The notes under the pieces are model-generated. The model was not told where the DNA came from, ran no database searches, and saw nothing but the letters and a program-made list of their open reading frames with translations. This document shows, one piece after another, positions 39,753 through 49,297 of a stretch of DNA of 64,000 bases (position 1 is the first letter of the stretch; each line of letters starts with the position of its first letter). This DNA is from Planosporangium thailandense (lineage in GTDB: Bacteria; Actinomycetota; Actinomycetes; Mycobacteriales; Micromonosporaceae). The stretch covers positions 248,001 to 312,000 of the forward strand of contig NZ_JAATVY010000002.1 in assembly GCF_011947195.1 (NCBI RefSeq), in the 5' to 3' direction. The position numbers were made by a program, and so were the translations under genes.

Positions 39753-40385
39753 GTGCCACCCATCACCTCCAAGCGTGTTCCCCGCGCTGTACGCGAACAA
39801 CAGATGCTCGACGCCGCCGTGTCCGTCTTCGGCCGTCAGGGCTTCCATGCCGCGTCGATGGACGAGATCGCCGAGGCCGCCGGCATCTCCAAGCCGATGG
39901 TGTACGCCTACCTCGGAAGCAAAGAGGACCTGTTCATCGCCTGCCTGCACCGCGAGGCGACCCGGCTGGTCGAGACCGTCCTCGAGGCCGTCGGGTCGAG
40001 CGCCCGCCCCGACGAGCAACTGTGGAACGGGCTGCGGGGCTTCTTCGCCTTCGTCGGCGCCCACCGTGAAGGCTGGAACGTGCTCTACCGCCAGTCGCGC
40101 GGCCGCGAGCCGTTCGACAGCGAATGGACGGCGATCCGCGGGCGGATGGTCGACATCGTGGCCGGCCTGCTGGCCCGGGCGGTCGCGTCCGTCGGCGGTC
40201 CGGGCGGCCCGGCAGATCTGGAGCCCGTGTCGTACGCCCTGGTCGGCGCCGCCGAGTCGATGGCCGACTGGCTGGCCGACCACCCCGGCGAGGACCCGGC
40301 GCGGACGGCCGCCCGGCTGATGAACGTCATCTGGCTCGGGGCCGAGGATCTGCTCCGCGGCGCGGTGTGGCGCCCCTCCTCGTAA
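39753..40385 (+). CDS. TetR-family transcriptional regulator
   Basis: A 210-residue TetR/AcrR protein. The helix-turn-helix ISKPMVYAYLGSKEDLF and preceding SMDEIAEAAG are typical; the C-terminal helical domain would bind an acyl-CoA or similar ligand. The GTG start has no ribosome binding site and may be leaderless. It is divergent from the SCP2-acyl-CoA dehydrogenase-acyl-CoA synthetase genes and a palindromic operator lies between, so local lipid-catabolism control is inferred. Its stop codon is part of a 14-base tandem duplication. Confidence 0.9.
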   Translation: MPPITSKRVPRAVREQQMLDAAVSVFGRQGFHAASMDEIAEAAGISKPMVYAYLGSKEDLFIACLHREATRLVETVLEAVGSSARPDEQLWNGLRGFFAFVGAHREGWNVLYRQSRGREPFDSEWTAIRGRMVDIVAGLLARAVASVGGPGGPADLEPVSYALVGAAESMADWLADHPGEDPARTAARLMNVIWLGAEDLLRGAVWRPSS

Positions 40386-40405
40386 GGACGGCCTCGTAAG
40401 GACGG
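40378..40405. repeat. 14-base tandem duplication containing the tetR stop codon
   Basis: CCTCGTAAGGACGG occurs twice in perfect tandem (40378-40391 and 40392-40405). The unit includes the TAA stop codon of the tetR gene (40383-40385) and a second TAA in the same phase pattern. It fills nearly the whole spacer between tetR and the convergent rhomboid gene. Confidence 0.85.
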
Positions 40406-40408
40406 CTG

Positions 40409-41305
40409 TCAGGCGTGCAGCGCCGGCCCCAGGAGGGTCAGCGCGGCCAGCACCACCAGGACCGCGACCATCACCCCGATCTGCACCTGGGTACGCGCGT
40501 TGCGCGGCGCGTACGCCAGGCCGGCGCCGAGGATCGCGCCGGTCACCAGGCCTCCCAGGTGGCCCGCGATCGAGATGTGCGGCACCCCGAACGTGATGAT
40601 CAGGTTGAGTACGAGGACGGGCAGGATCCCCGCGAGGCTCCCGCCGAGCCGCCGTACCACGATCGCGAACGCGGCGAACAGGCCGAACAGCGCGGTCGAT
40701 GCGCCCGCGGTCGGCGAGTGCGGGCTGAAGAGGTATGCCGCGACGTTGCCGCCCACCCCGGCCAGCAGGTAGAGGGCGAGGAAGCGGGCCCGGCCGAGCG
40801 CCGCCTCCAACTGGCGGCCCAGCACCCACAGCGCCCACATGTTCATCGCCAGGTGCAGCACGCCGTAGTGGATGAACATGGCGGTGATCAGCCGGTACCA
40901 GCCGCCGTCGTCGACGCCGGGATAGACGTGCTGCCCGATCCGGTAGCTGTCGGCGGTCACCGCCCCGAACGCGTCAATGACGGCGCTGCCGCCGGTCAGC
41001 AATCCGCCCGCCGCGACGCGCGCGCCGCTGATCAGCGCACCGAGCAGAGCCACCGCGATATTGATCGCGAGCAGCGTCTTGGTCACGGTGCCCCGCTGCC
41101 CGGCCGCGGTACCGCCGAAAGCGGTCCGGGCCGGCCGCTGAGCGCGCCGCCCCTGGGCGACGCACTCCGGGCACTGGTGACCGACCGACGCCTCGTTCAT
41201 GCAGTCGGGGCAGATCGGCCGGTCACAGCGCGTGCACCGGACATAGGTCTCCCGCGACGGGTGTCGGTAGCAGGCCGGCACACCGACGGACGGGGGTTGT
41301 GTCAT
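40409..41305 (-). CDS. Rhomboid-family intramembrane serine protease with N-terminal zinc finger
   Basis: A 298-residue protein. Residues 10-50 hold a B-box/zinc-finger-like Cys/His region (CYRHPSRETYVRCTRCDRPI, CPDCMNE, CPEC). The rhomboid domain follows with HLAMNMWALW, catalytic serine in TAGASTALFG near residue 201 and catalytic histidine in ISIAGHLGGL near residue 246. Start at the ATG at 41305 (MTQPPSVGVPACYRH). It lies 10 nt downstream of the cyclophilin gene on the same strand. In actinobacteria this pair commonly stands near the replication origin. The substrate is unknown. Confidence 0.92.
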   Translation of the reverse strand: MTQPPSVGVPACYRHPSRETYVRCTRCDRPICPDCMNEASVGHQCPECVAQGRRAQRPARTAFGGTAAGQRGTVTKTLLAINIAVALLGALISGARVAAGGLLTGGSAVIDAFGAVTADSYRIGQHVYPGVDDGGWYRLITAMFIHYGVLHLAMNMWALWVLGRQLEAALGRARFLALYLLAGVGGNVAAYLFSPHSPTAGASTALFGLFAAFAIVVRRLGGSLAGILPVLVLNLIITFGVPHISIAGHLGGLVTGAILGAGLAYAPRNARTQVQIGVMVAVLVVLAALTLLGPALHA

Positions 41306-41315
41306 GCGTGCAAGA

Positions 41316-41855
41316 CTACTGAGTCCGCTCAATCTCGACGCGCTCGATGACGACATCCTGCAGCGGCCGGTCCCGCGGGTCGGTCTGGGTGCCCGCGATG
41401 GCGTCGACGGTCTTGCGTGAGTCGTCGTCGGCGACCTCGCCGAAGATGGTGTGCTTGCCGTTGAGCCACGTCGTCGGCGCGACGGTGACGAAGAACTGCG
41501 AGCCGTTGGTGCCCTGGCCGCCGCGCGTGCCGGCGTTCGCCATCGCCAGCAGGTACGGGCGGTTGAACTGCAGGTCCGGGTGGATCTCGTCGTTGAAGGT
41601 GTACCCCGGGCCGCCGGTGCCGGTGCCCGTCGGGTCGCCACCCTGGATCATGAAGCCGCTGATGACCCGGTGGAACACCGTGCCGTCGTAGTACGGGCCG
41701 CTGCCCTGCTGGCGCGTGCGCGGATCGGTGTACTCCCGCGTACCTTCGGCAAGCTCGACGAAGTTCCGTACGGTCTTCGGCGCGTGGTCGGGGAAGAGCT
41801 CCACACGGATCGGTCCGACGTTGGTGCGCAACGTCGCGAAGATACGCTCGGCCAC
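41316..41855 (-). CDS. ppiA: Peptidyl-prolyl cis-trans isomerase, cyclophilin type
   Basis: A 179-residue cytoplasmic cyclophilin. Active-site segments YDGTVFHRVISGFMIQGGDP, and then NGSQFFVTV and LNGKHTIFGEV are intact, so prolyl isomerase activity is expected. There is no signal peptide. The GTG start (VAERIFATLRTN) has AAAGGGAG 6 nt upstream. It is the first gene of a two-gene unit with the rhomboid protease. Confidence 0.93.
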   Translation of the reverse strand: MAERIFATLRTNVGPIRVELFPDHAPKTVRNFVELAEGTREYTDPRTRQQGSGPYYDGTVFHRVISGFMIQGGDPTGTGTGGPGYTFNDEIHPDLQFNRPYLLAMANAGTRGGQGTNGSQFFVTVAPTTWLNGKHTIFGEVADDDSRKTVDAIAGTQTDPRDRPLQDVVIERVEIERTQ

Positions 41856-42067
41856 AGTGCTCCCTTTCGTGGAGAAGATCTTCAGCGCTTACCGTACCCC
41901 CGCCCGTCGCGCGCCGCCGCTCGTGGGCCCGACGCGCGCGTGACCCGCGAATCCGCGCCGGGCGGGCCTCGTGGCAGGCGGCAGCGACGACCGCCACGGG
42001 TTCTTCCGACCGCCTCCTGGGTAATGCGAGGTGGTTAGGAGTGTTCGCCGACGCAGGAGGTGGGACC

Positions 42068-42742
42068 GTGTTTGGACGGCGTCAGGTGAGGACGCACAAC
42101 GACATGATGCGCGAGGAGTTCGGCGAGAGTATGGATCACCTTCGCATGGCCGGGGCACACGCCGCCGGATCGGTCGCGGAGATGATCGCGCCGCGAATGG
42201 ACGTGATGCGGGAGCGAATGATCGAGCCGGCGATCGACAAGTCGGTGGACATGGCCCGGGACGGGGCCCGGCGGGCGGGCGTGGTGGCACGTCGCGCCAC
42301 CGGGAAGAAGCCGACCATGAAGGCCCGGCGGTGGCCGCGGATGGCCGGCGGACTGATGATCGCCGGCGTAGCTCTGGGCGCCGTCAGCGCGCTGCTGGCG
42401 CGGCGGAGGCAGCGCAAGTGGAACGAGTACGAATCGACCGGGGCCGCCATCACCGGGGAGGCGAGGTCGGTCGCCGACTCGGCCCGGTCAGCCGCATCGT
42501 CGATGACCGAAACGGCCAAGGAGAAGGCGGAAACGGCCAAGGAGAAGGCGTCCGACGTGATGAGCCAGATGAAGGAGGCGACCGGCACCTCGCCGTCGTC
42601 GGTCACGCCGCCGCCGTCGTCGGTCACGCCGCCGCCGTCGTCGGGCTCGCAGCCGTCCGTCACGCCGCCGTCGACCACCGGCACGGGTGAGTCGCTCGCG
42701 AGCGGTTCGACCGGTTCCGGCTCACGTAACGGCCGTCCCTAG
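42068..42742 (+). CDS. Membrane-anchored protein with tandem-repeat tail
   Basis: A 224-residue protein starting at a GTG with AGGAGG 7 nt upstream. An amphipathic Met/Arg/Asp-rich N-terminus precedes one hydrophobic helix (MAGGLMIAGVALGAVSALLA), then a charged helix with duplicated units ETAKEKA and a Ser/Pro-rich tail with duplicated SSVTPPP units and Ser/Gly repeats. The DNA coding these units is tandemly repeated. The topology resembles small apolipoprotein/late-embryogenesis-like stress proteins, but no family is recognised with confidence. Confidence 0.65.
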   Translation: MFGRRQVRTHNDMMREEFGESMDHLRMAGAHAAGSVAEMIAPRMDVMRERMIEPAIDKSVDMARDGARRAGVVARRATGKKPTMKARRWPRMAGGLMIAGVALGAVSALLARRRQRKWNEYESTGAAITGEARSVADSARSAASSMTETAKEKAETAKEKASDVMSQMKEATGTSPSSVTPPPSSVTPPPSSGSQPSVTPPSTTGTGESLASGSTGSGSRNGRP

Positions 42743-42759
42743 CGCACCGGGCACCTGTT

Positions 42760-42789
42760 CCGAGGGGAGCGCGTCGGCGCTCCCCTCGG
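42760..42789. terminator. Bidirectional terminator hairpin between convergent genes
   Basis: CCGAGGGGAGCGC (42760-42772), four-base loop, GCGCTCCCCTCGG (42777-42789): a perfect 13-bp GC-rich stem midway between the stop codons of the convergent gene at 42742 and corA at 42805. There is no T-run, as is usual for actinobacterial terminators. Confidence 0.78.
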
Positions 42790-42804
42790 AGTGCGTACGG
42801 GGGT

Positions 42805-43932
42805 CTACAACCAGCCCGAGCGCCGGAAGGCCCGGTACATCGCGAGCGACACGGCGACCATCAGGGCCAGGAACACCGGGTAGCCGAACTTCCAGTTCAG
42901 CTCGGGCATGTACTTGAAGTTCATGCCGTAGACGCCGGCGATCATCGTCCACCACCCCGCGATGGCGGCCCAGGCAGCGATCTTCCGCATGTCGTTGTTC
43001 TGGTCCACCGACACCTGGGCCAGCCGCGCCGACAGGATCGAGTTGAGCACGTCGTCGAAGTACACGACCTGCTCGACCGTGCGGGTCAGGTGGTCGTTGA
43101 CGTCGCGGAAGTAGCGGCGGACCTCGCTGGGTACGTCGGCGAGCTGCCCGCTGGCCAGGCCGGCGAGCGGGCGCTGCAGCGGCATCACGGCCCGTTTGAA
43201 CTCCATCAGCTCCCGCTTGAGCTGGTAGATGCGCTGGATGCGACCGCTGCCCTGGCGGGCGAAGACGCTGTCCTCGACGGCCGCGATGTCCTCCTCGATC
43301 GCCGCCGCGACCTCGATCAGTCCGTCGACGACGAGGTCGTACACCGAGTAGGCGATCGCCCAGGGGCCGTGTTCGAGCAGTTCGTGCTTGTCGCCCAGGC
43401 CGGCGCGCACGGGCGCCAGCCGAGCCGCGTCGCCGTGTCGGACGGTGATGATGAAGTGCTCGCCGATGAACATCATCACGTCGCCGCTCTCGACGACCTC
43501 GCTCGTGTCGGTCAGCTCGGCGTGCTCGACGTAGCGGGCCGTCCGCAGGGTCACGAAGGTCATCGCTCCGTAGCGCTCCACCTTCGGGCGCTGGTGGGAC
43601 TTCACGGCGTCTTCGACCGGCAGCTCGTGCAGGTCGAACGTGTCGGCGATGTCGGCAAGCTCGTTCGCGTCGGGCTCCTTGAGCCCCAGCCACACGAACG
43701 CCTTGCGGGCGTGGCGGGCGGCGGCCAGCGCCTCCCGGTAGTCCCAGTCCCCGGGTTGCCGGACCCCGTCGACGTAGAGCGCGCAGTCGACGACGGCGCT
43801 GCGACGGTCGCCGTCGAGGCCGGCGGGGTCCGGAGCGGCCGGGCCGGTGCTGCGCATCCGGTCCACGGCGCGGCGGACCGGCGCGGGCAGCACTCGCGAC
43901 AGACCGCGGCCGAAGCCGTCGTCAGTGGCCAT
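42805..43932 (-). CDS. corA: CorA-type magnesium/cobalt transporter
   Basis: A 375-residue CorA-family channel. A large N-terminal cytoplasmic domain precedes two C-terminal transmembrane helices; the ion-selectivity motif YGMNF lies near residue 335. The tail reads LAMYRAFRRSGWL. Start ATG at 43930-43932 with GGAG 6 nt upstream. The 225-base region upstream contains a strong hairpin with G-tracts in its loop, possibly a leader regulatory element. The gene reads in the same direction as the aminotransferase upstream. Confidence 0.93.
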   Translation of the reverse strand: MATDDGFGRGLSRVLPAPVRRAVDRMRSTGPAAPDPAGLDGDRRSAVVDCALYVDGVRQPGDWDYREALAAARHARKAFVWLGLKEPDANELADIADTFDLHELPVEDAVKSHQRPKVERYGAMTFVTLRTARYVEHAELTDTSEVVESGDVMMFIGEHFIITVRHGDAARLAPVRAGLGDKHELLEHGPWAIAYSVYDLVVDGLIEVAAAIEEDIAAVEDSVFARQGSGRIQRIYQLKRELMEFKRAVMPLQRPLAGLASGQLADVPSEVRRYFRDVNDHLTRTVEQVVYFDDVLNSILSARLAQVSVDQNNDMRKIAAWAAIAGWWTMIAGVYGMNFKYMPELNWKFGYPVFLALMVAVSLAMYRAFRRSGWL

Positions 43933-43989
43933 GCACTACTCCAGACCTGTGAGGTGGTGCGACCGCCACGACGTACTTCGCAAGGTGAG

Positions 43990-44043
43990 CACCGGGCGGG
44001 CCGTCCGCAGGTGGGGGGTGGGGGCGGGGCGGCCCGCCCGGTG
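43990..44043. promoter_or_regulatory. Long hairpin with G-tract loop upstream of corA
   Basis: CACCGGGCGGGCCG (43990-44003) and CGGCCCGCCCGGTG (44030-44043) form a perfect 14-bp stem around a 26-base loop with runs of six, five and four G's. On the plus strand the loop could fold as a G-quadruplex; in the corA transcript it is C-rich. It lies 58 bases before the corA start and 115 bases after the aminotransferase stop, so it may be that gene's terminator or a corA leader element. Confidence 0.65.
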
Positions 44044-44157
44044 CCATGGGGGCGGGGGGTGATGCCTGTGGACGCGGTGTTATCTGACAATCGCGCCGCG
44101 CAGGATTGTGATCCATCCAACCCGGGCGGGGGAACCCCTTCACATCACGGTTTGGTG

Positions 44158-45258
44158 TCAGACCTGGCCGCGGACCTCCGCGACGGCGGCCGCGAGCCGG
44201 CGTACGCCCTCCTCGACCTGGTCACTCGTGACCGCCGAGTAGGCCAGCCGCAGCGAGTGCCGACCGCCTTCGAGCAGGAAGTCACTGCCCTTGACGACCG
44301 CCACACCGCGCGCGGTCGCCGCCGGTACGAGCTTGTCCACGTCGACGTCCTCGGGCAGGTCCACCCAGAGGAAGTAGCCGCCGTCGGGCTCGGTGAACCG
44401 GGCGTCCGGGAGGTGCTTGCGCAGGGCGTCGGCGAGCAGCCGGGAGCGTTCGCCGAGGGCGGCGCAGACGGTCTCGATGGACCGGTCGATGTCGCCGGTG
44501 ACGCAGAACTGGTGCACGATCGCCTCGGAGACCATGCCGGGCGAGATGTACAGGTTCGTCGCCCGCTTGGCGATCGTGGCGATCAGGTCCGTAGGCCCGA
44601 CCAGGTAGCCCACGCGCACGCCCGGGCAGACCGTCTTGGTGAACGAACTGGCGTGGACGACGGTCCCGTCGGTGTCCAGCGACAGCATGGACGGCAGCTT
44701 GTCGCCCCGGAAGCGGATGTCCGCGTACGGGTCGTCCTCGAAGATCGTGAAGCCGTACTCCTTGGCGAGCGCGATGAGGGCCCGCCGCCGGTCGGCGGAC
44801 AGCGTCACACCGGCCGGGTTCTGGAAGTTGGGGATGACGTGGGCGAGCTTCGGCCGCACCCCCGACTCCAGCAGCTTGCGCAGCTCATCGACGTCGATGC
44901 CCTCGGCGTCCAGCGTGATCTGGTGCACCTTGGCGCCGACGTTGCGCAGGTTGAGAAGGGTCCGGTCGTAGGTCGGCTTTTCCACGATCACGTCGTCGCC
45001 GGCGCTCACGAAGTGCTCGAACAGCAGCGCGTCGGCCTGCAGCGAGCCGTTCGTCACGATCACCTGGTCGACGTCGACGCCGTGCTTGTCGGCGATCCAC
45101 TTCCGCAAGGGCGGGTAACCCACCGCCGTGCCGTACGCGGTCACGCCGGCCGGGTCGGCTTCGAACGCGCGGACCGCGGCGGCCTTGAGGCCGTCGACGT
45201 CGACGATGTCGAGGGAGGGGGCACCACGGGCAAAGGAGATGAGCTGCGCGGAGGTCAT
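44158..45258 (-). CDS. PLP-dependent aminotransferase (2-aminoadipate / aromatic type)
   Basis: A 366-residue fold-type I aminotransferase related to MocR-C-terminal domains and LysN/ARO8-type enzymes but lacking the MocR winged-helix N-terminus. The PLP-binding region SSFTKTVCPGVRVGYLVGP has the Schiff-base lysine near residue 208; HVIPNFQNPAGVTLS, and EDDPYADIRF are family signatures. Start at the ATG at 45258; a TTG three codons earlier is possible. Amino acid specificity cannot be assigned. It is followed by the corA unit on the same strand. Confidence 0.85.
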   Translation of the reverse strand: MTSAQLISFARGAPSLDIVDVDGLKAAAVRAFEADPAGVTAYGTAVGYPPLRKWIADKHGVDVDQVIVTNGSLQADALLFEHFVSAGDDVIVEKPTYDRTLLNLRNVGAKVHQITLDAEGIDVDELRKLLESGVRPKLAHVIPNFQNPAGVTLSADRRRALIALAKEYGFTIFEDDPYADIRFRGDKLPSMLSLDTDGTVVHASSFTKTVCPGVRVGYLVGPTDLIATIAKRATNLYISPGMVSEAIVHQFCVTGDIDRSIETVCAALGERSRLLADALRKHLPDARFTEPDGGYFLWVDLPEDVDVDKLVPAATARGVAVVKGSDFLLEGGRHSLRLAYSAVTSDQVEEGVRRLAAAVAEVRGQV

Positions 45259-45382
45259 GGTTGTCAAGGGTACGGCCTACGCGCGATCGATTTTGTCAAG
45301 CCCTACGCCCGATCTTGTGGACGGCGCGGGCGGTTGTGGCCGGGGCAGCGCCGGTGCCACGCTGAACCCGAGGATCGGGGGC

Positions 45383-45737
45383 ATGACCGTGACCGTCTCC
45401 GTGTCGCACGAATTCGGCCGCAGCTGGACCGTTGACGATCTTGCCGGACTTCCGGAGGGCGTCCGCTACGAAATCGCCGACGGGAGTCTGCTGGTGAGCC
45501 CGCCGCCCTCGTTGCACCACGTCTTTATCAACAACCGGCTGCACCGCCTGCTGGACAGCAACGTGCCGGAAGGCCTCTGGTGGTCGACTGTGGGCCTGGG
45601 ATCAACATCAGGAATCGGACGACCTGATACATCCCCGACGCCCTCGTGGTGCGGTAAGAAGCTCTCCGGCGGGCGGCGGACGTGCTCCAGCCGGCCGACG
45701 TGCCGTACCCGCTGGTCGTCGACCCGGCGGACGTCTT

Positions 45738-45741
<4 letters not shown>
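45383..45741 (+). pseudogene. Decayed Uma2-family (DUF820) nuclease-like gene
   Basis: The first about 75 codons read as a normal Uma2-type protein (SWTVDDLAGLPEGVRYEIAD, then GSLLVSPPPSLHHVFINNRL). The frame then shifts: continuing the homologous protein requires the +1 frame, which reads GINIRNRTT, a TGA stop, YIPDALVVR, a TAA stop, and finally PYPLVVDPADVF and TAG. The middle of the catalytic domain is missing. The intact relative at 61235-61810 ends FPLTVDPAEIF. The gene has frameshift, stops and a deletion. Its last bases overlap the convergent CBS gene stop (CTAG). Confidence 0.85.
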
Positions 45742-47742
<2,001 letters not shown>

Positions 47743-47867
47743 GGGCGCCTGATCCGCTGGTGACGCCGCCCGTACGGGCGGGGACGGCCCCTGCCCGGGC
47801 CAGATCGCGATATCCTGCCTCGCGTCCGACGGGGCGGACACCCGTACCGACGCGAAGGGAAGTCCGC

Positions 47868-48572
47868 GTGGTGATCAACGTGGTGATCCTGGCCGCTGGC
47901 CTGGGCACCCGGCTCGGCCGTCCGTATCCGAAGCCGCTGACGCCGCTGGCCGACGGCCGCAGCATCCTGCGTCAGCAGCTGGACCATCTGCGGCAGACCT
48001 TCGGCACGCAGGCGCACGTCACGATCGTGGTCGGGTACAAGATGGACCTGATCATGGAGGCGGCCGCGGCCGAGGCCGCGTTCGTCTACAACGAGCTGTA
48101 CGACCAGACCGGCACCGCCAAGAGCCTGCTCAAGGCGCTGCGGCTGGCGCCGCCCGGCGGGGTGCTGTGGCTGAACGGCGACGTCGTCTTCGTACCCGGG
48201 CTGCTCGACACCCTCGCGCCGTACATCGAGGCCGACCGCAGCTTCGTCGCGGTGAACACGGCGAGCGTCGCCGACGAGGAGGTCAAGTACACCCTCGACG
48301 CGGACGGGTACGTGTACGAGCTGTCCAAGAAGGTCGTCGGCGGCCTGGGCGAGGCGGTCGGCATCAACTACGTGTCGGCCGCCGACCGCGGCGTGCTCGT
48401 CGCGCACCTCGAACGCTGCCCGGACACCGAGTACTTCGAGTACGGGTTGGAGACGGCCATCCGGGACGCCGGGCTGCGGGTCGCGGCCGTGGACATCTCC
48501 GCGTACGGCTGTGTCGAGGTCGACTTCGAGCCGGATCTGGACCGGGCCAACGCGCTGGACGGCGGCCGGTGA
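47868..48572 (+). CDS. Nucleotidyltransferase (probable cytidylyltransferase for a CDP-alcohol)
   Basis: A 234-residue NTP-transferase with the N-terminal signature VVILAAGLGTRLGRPYPKPL. Length and sequence resemble LicC/IPCT-type cytidylyltransferases more than full sugar nucleotidyltransferases. GTG start 8 nt after GAAGGGA. It overlaps the next gene, a CDP-alcohol phosphatidyltransferase, by 4 nt, so the pair may make and use a CDP-alcohol such as CDP-inositol, as in IPCT/DIPPS fusions. The substrate is inferred only from context. Confidence 0.8.
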   Translation: MVINVVILAAGLGTRLGRPYPKPLTPLADGRSILRQQLDHLRQTFGTQAHVTIVVGYKMDLIMEAAAAEAAFVYNELYDQTGTAKSLLKALRLAPPGGVLWLNGDVVFVPGLLDTLAPYIEADRSFVAVNTASVADEEVKYTLDADGYVYELSKKVVGGLGEAVGINYVSAADRGVLVAHLERCPDTEYFEYGLETAIRDAGLRVAAVDISAYGCVEVDFEPDLDRANALDGGR

Positions 48573-49294
48573 CCACCACGGAGCGGCCGGTGCGTCCCAC
48601 AGCGGCCGACTTCCTGGCCCGTAACCGCGGTGGCGGGCTGTTCACCGAGACGATCAACCAGCGGATCGCGGCGCACGTGTCCGTCGCCGCCGAGCGGCTG
48701 GGGCTGCCTCCGACCGCGCTGACCCTGACCAACTTCGTCCTCGGGCTCGCCGCCGCCGCGCTGGTCATCCTGACCGCGCCGGCGATGGCCGACGGGCGGG
48801 TGCCGGCGCTCCTGGTCGGCCTGGTCGCGCTCGTGCTGTGGCAGGTGGCGTACTCGCTGGACTGCGCGGACGGCCAGCTCGCCCGGGTCACCGGCCAGTC
48901 CAGCCCGGCCGGCGCCCGGCTGGACATCCTCTGCGACGTCGCGCTCCAGATCTCCCTGGCCGCAGCGGTCGGCAGCGTCGCGTACGCCTACCACCCGGAC
49001 GGCGTACGGCCCTGGCTCGTGGCCGGTTTCGCCGGTACCTGGATGGTCAACCTGGTGACCTCCGCGCTCCAGCAGGGTGCGGCGGCCGCGAGCCTGGTCA
49101 CGAGCAGGTCCCTGATCGTCCGATTGCTCAAGTTGGTCCGCGACTACGGCGCCGTGGTCACCGTGATCGGCCTGGTCGTCGCTGTGGTACCCGCGTGGAC
49201 CGTCTGGCTGATGGTCGCGTTCACGGTCGTCAACGGTGGATTCCTGCTGGTCAGTATCGCCGCGTCGGCGCGCGCCAGCCTGAACCGGAGCTGA
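48569..49294 (+). CDS. CDP-alcohol phosphatidyltransferase family protein
   Basis: A 241-residue membrane enzyme with the full CDP-alcohol phosphotransferase signature D-G-x2-A-R-x8-G-x3-D-x3-D, visible as DCADGQLARVTG followed by GARLDILCD (residues 98-123). About five or six transmembrane segments. The family forms a phosphodiester between a CDP-activated alcohol and an acceptor alcohol. The GTG overlaps the nucleotidyltransferase stop codon (GTGA), and a flippase-like gene starts 3 nt downstream, so all three form one operon. Product could be a phospholipid or a polyol-phosphate for a cell-wall polymer. Confidence 0.88.
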   Translation: MTTTERPVRPTAADFLARNRGGGLFTETINQRIAAHVSVAAERLGLPPTALTLTNFVLGLAAAALVILTAPAMADGRVPALLVGLVALVLWQVAYSLDCADGQLARVTGQSSPAGARLDILCDVALQISLAAAVGSVAYAYHPDGVRPWLVAGFAGTWMVNLVTSALQQGAAAASLVTSRSLIVRLLKLVRDYGAVVTVIGLVVAVVPAWTVWLMVAFTVVNGGFLLVSIAASARASLNRS

Positions 49295-49297
49295 CGG

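Noticed and set aside
43090-45435. 781-codon open frame opposite corA and the aminotransferase
   Set aside because: Val/Arg/Gly-rich translation with no motif, running antisense across two good genes and a hairpin region.
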